Part shown: in pieces, positions 23,160-34,900 of the stretch
Layout: each line of letters begins with the position of its first letter
How positions within the stretch are numbered: the first letter of the stretch is position 1
Assembly (NCBI RefSeq): GCF_954871325.1
Contig: NC_088777.1
Coordinates: forward strand, 10,517,366 to 10,581,365
Reading direction: 5' to 3'
DNA length: 64,000 nucleotides
Origin: Gordionus sp. m RMFG-2023
Taxonomy: Eukaryota > Nematomorpha > Gordioida > Chordodea > Parachordodidae
The notes under the pieces: generated by a model
Told to the model about the DNA's origin: nothing
The model's input: only the letters and a program-made list of their open reading frames with translations
The model's database searches: none
Translations under genes and position numbers: made by a program

Positions 23160-23439
23160 AGTAAGGCAAAGGGTAATTATACAAATTCACAAATGTAATT
23201 TTGGCACATTGCTGATTTCTTGTTTAAGAGTTGGGTCAATTAATATGTAACCACTTTTTTATTCGATACAATATGTACTATAGTTACTAGTTTCTTATGA
23301 GCGGAATTAAATATTATCTATTTTTAAGTTAATATAACATAAAATAATTTTTAGTTACTATTTAAAGGTAAAAAAAAACATTTTTAAAAATTAAATTATA
23401 TTTAAACATGCAAATTTTTTATGAGTTATGATGAGGCTT

Positions 23440-23602
23440 TATTTAGATATTCACTGCTCCTTAGACTAGGTTAAACAACTTTTGAACTAGGATACTCAAA
23501 TTAGGTTTGTTATAAGTATTAGGTGGGATTTTATTTTCCGCATTTTTTGTCTACTTTTTATAGTGATTAGTCTAAGCTAAACAGCCGACTAGTAAATAAT
23601 AT
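23440..23602. repeat. CTTAGACTAG repeat, copy 2
   Basis: It carries CACTGCTCCTTAGACTAG at the left and TAGTCTAAGCTAAACAGCCG with CTAGTAAATAAT at the right, matching 18137-18287 over its whole length. Confidence 0.6.
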
Positions 23603-24733
23603 ATAGAATAAGGATACTGCCTTTAAGGCTCCGATCTTTAAAAAAGGTTCATAGTGGGTTTGGCAAAATTTATTATTTTTTTGAAAGAAAATATTATATT
23701 TTAATTAGAGAAGTAACAGATTTAGATTGAAAAACATAATTATTTTTTTTACCTTAGTATAATATTTCTGCAAGTAAAAAGTTAATGATTCAGAAGATCC
23801 GGTTAGGAAATTATTGAAAAAATATACAAGTCATGGGATAATTTTATATTTTGTCAAATGTAAATCCGACTATCAATCATAAATTCAAATATGTGCTTTA
23901 AAAAAATTTCAACTAGTCGATATCAATAAAATTCGGAAATAATTAAAAAAATATATAAATCAACAGCTTCAGATAATTTTTATTGAATGTATTCCAAACT
24001 TAGAAATCATTTAGGAAAACTAGTTTTATTTAAAACAATTTAATTCAAATACCAAAGTCGTGTACATGAAAAGTTGCAATGCACTGTCAAAGTTAGGCAT
24101 AAACTTTTAATTTTAATAACTAGATTTTGTTAAAAACAAATAGAACTATTTTTTAAAATTGTATTGTATTATTCTAATATTTCACTGAACGAGACTCCTT
24201 TTTATAGAAGGAGGATTCAACAGCAATGAATTTAACAAACTAATTATATTTTTTTAGAATATTAAATAATTTCCCACTATACACTTAGCTTCAAATTATA
24301 CAATATATTAAGTCAAAATTTGAAACAATGAAATACAAAAGAATTTTTCATATCTAATTAGATTGATACAATTTAGTATTTTTAATTTTTCAAATTGCGG
24401 GAGAAATTTGGTATTTTGCGGGTAAAATATGAGAATTGTAATAGAAATGTAAAAATTGCTAAAAAAAATGTTTTGCGTGTCACCGGGATTGTGAATTGTC
24501 TTAGTTATCCCACTGTTAATTCTTATAATTCTCTATATGAATATTAAAAAAGTCGGTAACGTTTTATAATTTCAAAAAGTTAATATTTTATACTTAGTTT
24601 TAATTTTCACTTCTTTGCCTTGGAGTTACTTTATTTATAATTATATTTTATATAATAATTTAAACGTTATTCGTGATAATTAAGCTCCTAACACCATAAT
24701 GTTATACAAAAACACACATGAAAATGATAAAAC

Positions 24734-25255
24734 ATGAATGATGTTGATTTAGTATTGGATAAAAATTGTGCTGCCTGCAATAAGCAAGTTGATCCATTTT
24801 CTAATCATTGTTTCTCTTGCCTCAAAGTCAGTTGCCGTTTTTTATCTTTGATTTCGGCCGGTTTACCTAATATTTTGGAGCCGTTAGGCCTCCTAAACGA
24901 GGAAGGCAAGCGTCCCGATGGCATGTCTTTAACTTCTTGGCTCGGTGGCAAAAGACTTGACTGTGTCTGGGATGTCTCATGTGTCACCTCGTTTCCGGCT
25001 AATAGAAACCATGACCTCTTAGAACTCCAAGAAGTCAAAAAATACAACAACTATAGGTACTTCTAAATTCTTTTATTTTTATTCCCCTTATTTTTAGTGT
25101 TTTGGAAAACCCCGGTTCCCAATCCCTAAAATTTTTAAATCATTTGGGTAGATAATTTCATAAGGACGGGGGTTAAAAACGAGTCCTTATCTCTCAAACA
25201 AAAAATCCAATTTGAAATCCTAAAAGGGAACAACTGTTTCTTTGAAACATTACCT
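24734..25255 (+). mobile_element. 3' fragment of a non-LTR retrotransposon with restriction-like endonuclease
   Basis: The frame has CAACNKQVDPFSNHC, a cysteine/histidine knuckle, followed by SAGLPNILEPLGLL, KRPDGMSLTSWLGGKR and DCVWDVSCVTSF. The PD...WD spacing matches the C-terminal endonuclease of R2-type non-LTR elements and aligns with the 3' end of the element at 60889-63430 (RPDGLTLIPW and WDYTC). After a stop at about 25064, degraded homology (PGSQSLKFLNHLG) continues to about 25255. No reverse transcriptase precedes it. It differs enough from the 60.9-kb copy to be another subfamily or an old insertion. Confidence 0.7.
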
Positions 25256-25826
25256 CTTACCTCCTAGTTCAATACACATGGCATTCTTCCTTTTTTTCTT
25301 CTTCTTTATATATAGATGTTAAATTTATAAATATTTATATTAAATACTAAATATTATATGTATATTAATATTTTACATTTTTTTTATAATTATATAATAC
25401 ATGATTATTATTACTAATAAAATAAAATTTGAAGGTATAAAAACGTTAGTGCGTGAGAAATTAGATTTCATGTCTGCGTGTAAATAAAAATTGCGGGAGT
25501 CTTCCGCTGATGGGAGGAGACCTGGCAACCTTGATCTTTTCTGCCATAAAAAAATCAATTATTTTTTACACTTTATTTACAATCAATAATACAATTATCA
25601 TTCATCAATAAATTATTTTAAAATGGTACAATATTTTTTCCATAAAGTAAATCTCGAGTATTTAACAATTTTTTTTTACAAATATATTTAAATATTAATA
25701 AATTATGATGAATTTTTTATGCAATGTTTACAATAATTTGCTATAAAAGTCGGGTTGTATTTTGTTATAAAAGCGAATAATTTTGTACGTTCATTATAAA
25801 TTATTAATACTTCATAAGAGGAAATT
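25256..25826. other. Spacer between LINE fragment and POLA1 3' end
   Basis: A less AT-rich patch at 25427-25545 can be read on either strand for 20-60 codons, but shows no domain. Otherwise nothing is recognisable. Confidence 0.4.
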
Positions 25827-25832
25827 TTATTT
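25827..25832 (-). promoter_or_regulatory. POLA1: Candidate POLA1 polyadenylation signal
   Basis: AATAAA on the minus strand lies within 10 nt of the POLA1 stop codon. If used, the 3' untranslated region would be very short. Confidence 0.45.
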
Positions 25833-25836
25833 AAAA

Positions 25837-25976
25837 TTAATGACACTTTTGGTAAAACGAGAAAATCTTCCCTAAATCTATCATTGCATACGAACTTTGT
25901 TTTAAGTATCTCATGACAACATCTTTCATTTTTTTGTAATAAGGAATGAATGGTTGCAGGACTCTTCTCATCTTGA
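25837..25976 (-). CDS. POLA1: POLA1 terminal coding exon 33
   Basis: It encodes [20 protein letters not shown] and [17 protein letters not shown] then TAA, matching the C-terminal helix (V-L-x-x-Y-x-K-L-x-x...Y-x-x-V-N-L-S-K-L-F). The acceptor ATATTTTCAG is one of the few textbook ones in the gene. Confidence 0.95.
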
Positions 25977-28900
25977 CTGAAAATATTATGAAATGGTTAA
26001 CTTGTTAAATATATTAAAAGATAATTTAAAATTTGATATAAATCAGAGACGCGTCGACAAAGGCCCTTTAATTTTTATCAACGAGAATAGAGGAGAATCG
26101 GGGCAAAAAGGTCAGTATTCTGCATTTTTTATCATAAAAATTCAAAATAAAAAGTATGACAAATTATAGCGCCATATAAAGCCCAATCCCGCATCTAAAG
26201 AATAAAAGTTTAACTCCTTACCTATAATATTTTAGGAGCTCTAATTAATTAGTGTGGGTGACATTTTCGATGGCTAAGCAAGAGGGTAAAGTGGATAAAA
26301 TAAAATTGAACATAATTTTATTGTTTTAAACAAAATATTAAAAATTTTACACTTCCAATAACAATTGTTTATTATATAACCAAGGCTTAAAGAAACACGG
26401 TACAAAATATTAAATCATTAAGATAAATAGATGATGATAATACAAAAAAATACTAAGTCATTATTATAATTTTAAAAAATATTTTAGCCAGCATCTAAAT
26501 TTTTTTGCTTAGGAGGGATATGTACCCTCTGCTTTCCCCGCTGTGTAAGCGCCTGAGTAGAGGGAGATCCAATATATTTAGAATAAAAACTATCAAATGG
26601 CAACACATTACTTCGATATCAATATCGCTAAAGCATATAAAAAATTTTTAAAATAAATGTGTTATCTTTAAGCATTAAGTAGTGTCTGTGGTATTATTAA
26701 GTCTAAATAGCGAATTCTTAAAACCGTTATTTTACTACTCAATCATATTTTCTTCTAATAAATAACGATAACTAAAATGACAAATAAAAGTTTATACTAA
26801 CCATAAGAAAAATATTTGGTCAAAATTATATATAAGTAACTGAAACTATACTTTGTTACTTTTATGACGATACCATAAATAATATTAAATTTTTTTGATG
26901 TAAAAAAAACCTTGTTCAAAAGGTGTATATTGTCGGAAAGCACTCTCCAGGTCTAATACGTTCTCGTAATAACACAATTGATCGTATAATCGAGCTTCAT
27001 CATACTTTTAAGAATTTTGGGTAAAAAATTTTTTTTATTAATATTATTCTTAATTAAGAGATTTTTATTCAGGGTGAATTTATCTATTAACACTTCTTGC
27101 ATGCCTAATTGTATATGAGTGTTCCAAAAATAACTCTTAAGATCTATTTCCATTAAAGAAGGAAAAAGGGAGAAAATACATAACAACCTTAAATTATTTT
27201 GGATTTCTTAATGATAAGCCCTAATATTCGTAATTATCAATTTAATTTATAGATCGAAAATTAACATCATACTTTGGATCTGATTTATTTTTTTAAAAAA
27301 ACTTTAAATTATATGTACTTCTTGAACAAGCACAGCTTGATTACATTTTGGGCATTGCAATTCATTGCAGTCAGATGTATGAGGGTTGATTTTCAAAGGC
27401 ATGATTCGGGTTAGATGTGAGCAAGTAATGTCCTCACATCGCAAATAATTCTTTATTTTGGGAAAATTTATAAGAGAATTTATATATAAAGAATAGAAGG
27501 CTCAAATTATATGCTTAAAAATTTATGGCATCCCATTCAAGGTGTAACACATTTTGGGATACTTTTCAACCTAATTATATAAGTATGTTAAAATGAATTC
27601 GGGAGTATACTTGACATGGTTTTCAAAATAAAAAAATCTTAAACTTTTTTGGTAATCATATGGGGAGGGGCGGTCAATTTAAAAAAAGGCGTAATGCTTT
27701 CTTAATCATTATCATTCTTTCGGATCTATGTTTTGCAAAGGGAAAGGTGCTCATTTTTTCTATTTGTGAAACCATATACGAGTCATGGCTAAGTCATCTT
27801 TGGTTGTATAATTTAACAAAATCAATATCCATTTTGAAAATAAAAGTGGATATTGACTAAGTTTCTTTAAAATATAGGCCAATATTTGATAAATTTTTCT
27901 TCTCTAAAATCACAAAGACAAATAAAATAAAAAATACTTTATAATATCTGTCAATATGCTTCCTAATTTTGAGAGTGAATTGGTTAATCAAATAAGGTAA
28001 AAATTCGGTTAGTTCTTCTTTACAAACATCGCATTTCGAGAAACTACAAGTATATTGAGAACTATTAGAACTTGAACTACATGAAGGGCTATCCTTTGTT
28101 TTTTTACAAAATATTATAAAAAAAATTTATTACAAACTTATCAAAATTATTTTAAATGCAATTCCTTTACATTTAAAAAAAAAGGCTTCATTTTCAGCAT
28201 ATATCAAATATATTGATTATATATTATTTTTCAAATATAAATTTGGTTAAGGCTGTGTCCTAAATATCAATTAATTAAATAAATTTTGAGAAAATAAATT
28301 AACATAAGCTATTTTTAATGTAAAAATAAAAACAAAACAAAACAAATTATTAGGGCATTTTTTTTATTAAGAAATGGGTAGTAAAATTTTTTTTAAAAAC
28401 TTTTCCGTCAAGCATTATGATCGTATGAAAGTTTATGGTATGCTTTTGAATTTTTGGATCGACTTGACATAGTTTGTAATGACCGGGACAAATGAATTCC
28501 AATTTTTCGATATTCAGCATTCTTTCATTGGGATCGTTATTGCGATTATAAAAATTTTCTAGACCAAATATCAGAGAAGCCTTTTAGTTTTTTTTAAAAC
28601 CATTATTATTAAAGATAAGAAATATTTAAATATAAATTTAATAAAATAGTCTAAATTAATAGGATATACCTGATCTTTGGCTCGATTATCATAGGTAGAA
28701 CTTGGATCGGTGCTCCCCTTATTATTCGAATTATGTGAAGAACCTTTATGAGCAACTCCCAAGCATTCTTCAATAATGTAGGTGTTCGTTCCTTCTATAA
28801 ATTCGCAGATCCTACCTATAACGGGCAAAATTTGTTGGCTCAAATAGTATGCTTTATCTATGGCCAGATCAGATTTGGGGTCTTCTTCTTCGCTTTTGGG

Positions 28901-31900
28901 CATCATTTCAATCTGCTTCATAGCATAATTGATCTCTAAATCTGAAAAATCTTTCCCGTCTTCATTGGTCACAGTACCAAAATCATATTCTTTGTGTAAT
29001 GTCTCTTTTTGGTATTCAATATCGGATTCTAACTGTGGCTCGATTTTCATTCCCTTCTCTTGGATATTTGAAGTGGCTGCAACGATTTCGTTTTCAAGTT
29101 TTGGTTCATCTTTTAAAGAATCGTGGTTTATTAATTCCGGAGGGCGACAAGGCGAATGTTCAACATCTACTCCGTTTTCTGGATTATTCATAGTGGCTAT
29201 AGGAACCGATTGGTTTTCGACTTTTAGCTGATTTTCCTGCGAATAATGTTTGATGATTTCTGACGATTGTCCAATATCTATCCCGTTTTCTTGAATATTC
29301 AAAGTGGTTACATGACCATCTTGGGTTTTCAGTTTTATTTCATTTTTCAGAGAATTATGTTTGATCAATTCTGAAGGGTGATAAGCCCTTTGAGTTGCTG
29401 ACATAGAATTATGTTTGAAATTTTTTGAAGATTTTTCCTTTTTTATAATATTTTTTTTTTAAAACATAAATATTTGCTATTAAAAAAGATAATATTTTAG
29501 AGAGAATTTCATTGATAGAGATTTATGGAAAATCTAAGATTAAGAACCCTTCATATAAAACCTTAAATAATACGATTATTGGCTAGAATTCTTTTTTAAA
29601 ATATATTAAAATGACCGAGGATATTCCAATGAGGTACTTATCGAAGGAAGTGGAAAAAATCATTATAAACAAAGTGTCAATCAATTATTAAATATTTATA
29701 ATTAGTTGATTTTTTGTATTTTAAAACACAAGAAAGTTTTTATCATTTTTTTAAATATAAAATGTATTTTATCATGAAAAAGAAGAAACTATTTGTAATA
29801 CGAAAAATACCTGTAAATGAATATTATTAAAGGTTTTTCTTGAATTAGAATTGAATAAAAGATTTTATGATTGGTTATTTGTATTTATTTAAATTATTCC
29901 TATAAATTATTCAAAATAAATGGGAGTTTCTTTTAAATCAATATTAATTAAAAGTAAATTATTTTTACCAAAATATGTTACGATTGACTATTATTATTCA
30001 ATTATTCTAAATAAAATGAGAGTTTCTTCTAAATTCCTATAAATTATCGTTCTTTTAAAGTAATCTCTACCCGAAATCTTTTCCCTCCACTTTTCATAGA
30101 AACAGGAACTTTTAAAATAGGAGAGAAGAATGAATGTACACAAAATTTAAAAGGAAAAATAGTTTTTTTAAAAAAAATTATTAAAACGATTATGAAGAAA
30201 AAAATATTAATTTTAATCATAATCATTTAACTAAGCAAATGACATATCCAACTGTGTCACCCTGCTTGAATCTTTTATTGCTTCCGCATTTCCGGTTCAA
30301 TCTAAGGGCTACTTGTACGTGAGGTAGGCTTTTGGCGTCAGGATAATCTTCGGGATTCTTGTTTAGTTGCTTATGGTTATTTTTTAAAGTAAATTTTTAA
30401 TTAACGGGATTAATGTAAGGTAGTTCATGACTCATATTTAGTTTTACTATCACACAATAAATAATGACATCTTAAGGCTGGGTTCATAGTGAGATCCGAT
30501 CCTACATAATTTAACAGCTGATCCATTTTAAAAATCTTATAGTGAGATCAATTATTCTTAACCAATAATTGGTAGAATTTTATCCATGGAATAGAATTAA
30601 AAATAAAAATAATCAAGAAAAATTGATCTCATAAATAGATTTTGTATAAATCGACAGCTGTTAAATCGCATGGATTCATAAAAAAATATATCTTAAATCT
30701 TAAAATGAAGGTGAAAAAAGAGATAAAAAATAAACTTTGTAAATGACGTAATCGTGAAGTGGAACTTTATCGGATTCGATATCTTTGGATAGATCCATGA
30801 GATAGGTGTGAATAGAGTCTATTATCTCTTCCCTTTGTTTGTCAGACAATATTTGATCCAAAACGTAACTGATCAATATAAAAGAAGAAAGTATCGATTT
30901 TTTTTAAAAAAAAGATTAATCAAGTCCCCTGCGAAAATATGAGGTTTCACTATGGATAATTAAATTTTTAAGTAATCAAGAGATTTAAAATTAAAAAAAA
31001 TTAGACAGTCAAAATATTTTTGCATCGTAATCATAGTTTAGGTCCTGAAACAAGGAAATGTACCAAATCTAAAAACCGGAAATGAGCTAAATCTAAAAAC
31101 CGGAACTTACTTCTTCTTAAAATTTAAAAGATCCGATCCTTTTTAAAAAATTTTAGGAATTAGAGTCACTAAGTAAAAATAAAAATATTATACAGAAAAG
31201 CTATTTACTCTTTATTTCCATCATTCCAAACACTCTAACTTAAAATGAAATATAAAGGAGGTTTCATAAATAAGATTAGATGCTATTTCTACCTAGGTGG
31301 TTGTTATCACTTTATGATTAATAATAATTGGCATAAGTAATACTATTTATAATAACCTTCCAGCTTTCTTAGCCAAAAAGCTCCAATCGCGCCTAACTAT
31401 ATCCAACCCTTTTACCTCTTTCTCGTATAAATATAAACTTTTGGCGGAATTCTCGGCATCTAAAGAAGCAGGAATTTTCGGAATCAGGGATAAATTTTTA
31501 AGCTTCAGGGCCGCGTATTTCTTTTTCTTGATGAGCAAGAGGCACTTAAAAACGCCATCTATGTCCAATTCTAGGTATTTGTAAAGTTTGTTGATCTCGG
31601 TTTTTATCTTGAATAATTCATTATATTTTTTTTTAAAAAAATGTATCATGTGATCCAGGAAGTGATAATAAATTCCTCCGAAAGATTTTAACGAAGCTCG
31701 GAACAAGGATTATAAACGGTTCAAGTTCAGATTATGAATATTTTTAAAAATGTAATTTAAATTCCTTCCAGGTACTGACTCCAAACTAGGTTGGCTTGAT
31801 TAAATCAAATAGATAATTGATTTAAATAGTAAAAATTGATTTGATTTAATTTAAATTTTCGTTTTGGCCATTTTAATAATTATTTGTCTTTTGTGTTCAA

Positions 31901-34900
31901 CAAAGACATATTATAACATTATTTTACTATATTTTGTTTACAAGTTAAAATTAATTCTAAATTTTATTATTATAAATGATTTCATTACTATAAATGATTT
32001 TATATGTTACGTTAATTCTGCTTAATACTTTTTCTTGGCATAATAAACTCCTATAAAAATTATAAAAAAATGTCTATAAGCCCTGTTTAATAAATATCTA
32101 TTCTAATTTTTGTTGTTGATATTATTATTAAATATAATTTATGTAAAAAATATTAATTTAATCTAAATAATCTCGAATTTGTTAACATTAAAATTAAATT
32201 ATAAACTGAGTCAGAATTATATTAAATTATACTATTATCCTAAGTAAATAAACATTAAATATCATACTGATAACATTGTGATTTAAAAAAAATCATTTTT
32301 TAGTCAATAATATTGCTAATATAATGGTCTTGCATGTCGATTTAATAATCTTGTTTTAAGAGTTATTATATTTCAATGTATTTTTTGTAATTTATATTTA
32401 TTAATTATAAAATTGGATTTAAATATAAAAAAATGGCGATATAAATCAGTTATTATTAAAAAAATCATCATTTTTGCCAAATGTTCATTAGCAATAAAAA
32501 TTAAACACTAGATAAAACCTTTAAAATGAATACATCGGATTGTATAATAAATAAAAATTATTTGCATTTTTGCCATATTCCCATTTCTTAAAAATGGGGT
32601 TTTGAAGTTTGGTTCTTAGAGTTGTCACCATTCTGGGATAATGGTTGGGACCGGATTTTAGGTTTAAAAAACTAAGAATATCGCAATGAAGATAAAGATA
32701 TATATACATAAATTATACTTTGCCACCAAGCTTCATAACCCTGGGAAGGTTAGAATCGTCTGACCCATCCAAAAAGGTATTTATCATCACACTATCCGTA
32801 TCCCCGTATATTACGTCTATTTTATAACTGAAATTTGTAGATGACTTAGAGGAAGATTTCTCGTTGCCTTTAGCAGAGGAATAAATTTCTAAATCGCTTT
32901 GGGCGAAAGTCAGGGAATTACAAATGGTTCTAGTTTTTCCCAAAATTTCTCTACCTTTCCTGGTTATGAAGGCCGCCAGATGTTTAGCATAAAATCTAGA
33001 TTTTTGGAAACCCAAGCAACCATAAATACTATTAGCGGTCAGTTTTAAAGCCTTTTGTCGAATATCGTACTGTCTTAATTGCAAGGCTCTTCGTATGGAT
33101 TTGGCTGGCTGATAAATTATATTTATTTTTTTTTAAACTATTCAAATTTCGTTCACATTAATTTATGAAATATAAATATTCCCATTTATTAGAAAAAATA
33201 ATTAAGATATTTACAAAATTTTCCCTAGCCATCCTCACTCAATGTGATTTTTTTTAAAATTTATGGATATTTAAAAATTAGTATTTTATTCATAGGTCAC
33301 AACCGAAATTATGGATAAGATGAATCTTTAATATTAAGTTTTTTATTTGGCAAGAAAGGGCGTTTAAGCAGATACAATTACTATTCCAATTCAGTGAAAA
33401 ATAATTTTTACCGTATCATTGGACGAATTCCTGCTAAGATCACTGATGAGTTTTTTTATTTGCCTTCTCCTCTCGACTAGCGTCCCTATCTCAATAGGCA
33501 AAACGCCCAAGATATTTTTATTGGATTCCTTTGACTTGTTATCGGAATCCTGCTGTATTTTTTTTTAAATAATAAGGTATTGTAGATTAGTTAAAATTTA
33601 AATTGAAAAAAAATTCTATTGTGACAAATATATTCAGAATTATCAACATAAATCTTACTTTATATAAAGCGGAATGGTATATCGAGTTATTTTAAATAGT
33701 ATCCGAAACAGAATTATACCTCAGAAAGACATTCTTTCAAAGCTGGGTGTATGCTGAAAGGACCCGAACCATTATTATCGTCATTCACTATGGGAGCCTC
33801 ATCTTCAGTCATATTATTAATGCCATCACCATTTTGGGTCAATGTTTGAGGTGTGATAGTGGTGAAGCAGACATTGTATTCTTGGATTATGGAAGGGTAG
33901 AGACTGTTGAAATCCAACAAAAGAATGTACTTGTCGTAAAACCCTTTATTTTTAAATAATTTCAGAAATAGACAAATAAGAAGAAAAAAGGAGTAACCTG
34001 TTTTAGGTTCAAATACTAAGCCTCCAGCATATGAAGACAAGTTTTTCTTGTTAGGAATTTTAGCGGCTTTTAACATGGTTTCATCGAAAGTTGGGTCATC
34101 ATCATCCTCTAACATTTTGGATACATCTACCAAAATAAAATGTTTTATATAAATTGAATGGCCAAAAAAAAAGGTTACCATGTTAAGGGTTGTAACTAAT
34201 TTAAAAAAATTATTTAATCAAAATATACTAATTATTTTTAATAAGGAATAGTTCATTTTCATCATTATTTATAATAATATTGGTGTATTTAAAATTTATC
34301 CATTCCCAATAAATATTTTACCGGTAATTTTATTTTAATAAATTATTCGATATCGGCAAAATTGAATCAGTACCAAAAAAAAGGTGAGAAAATAAATCAA
34401 AAAATCATGAATTATGCTAACTTATGAAATAATAATTGTTATACATGAATACAATAAAACCCTGAATTTAGTTATTACATTTTAGAAATTTCTAGTTCCT
34501 AAAAATCTAATTATTAAAATATTCCCAATGCTAATCTTTTTCTCACGTGTAACGTAAAAATATTTGGCTCCTTTTGAGGAAAATCGATGTTATACTGAAA
34601 GGTTAATTTTTTTTTAATTACCAAAGTCATCCAATTCATTTTCGGAATCGACTGTTTCCATTATAGAGATATCTTTGATGCTGACTTCTTTACTAAATGA
34701 TTTACCGGGGTTTTTGGTTCTTGTTTTACGTTTTCGGGATGAAGTAGTCTTTTTAAAAGATTTTTTCAATATATATAAATAAAATAGAATATAGAGCTGT
34801 TCATTCGTCAGAAGATGATTTTTCTATACCATTTCCTCTCTCGCCTTCCGATAATAAGAAGAAATAAAAAATAAGAGATATCATTCAGGAAGCAAAGATT

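Larger units (their letters stand above)
22091..24733. other. Intergenic spacer
   Basis: No credible gene is present. It holds the hairpin at 23056-23159, the CTTAGACTAG repeat at 23440-23602, and a diverged stretch shared with about 13575-13770. A 74-codon frame over the hairpin has no coding character. Confidence 0.5.

Noticed and set aside
27660-27860. 66-codon plus-strand frame beginning [11 protein letters not shown]
   Set aside because: It lies in POLA1 intron 30, has no splice or domain support, and the rest is low-complexity hydrophobic sequence.
28748-29231. Plus-strand open frames of 60-100 codons
   Set aside because: They are antisense shadows of POLA1 exon 28.
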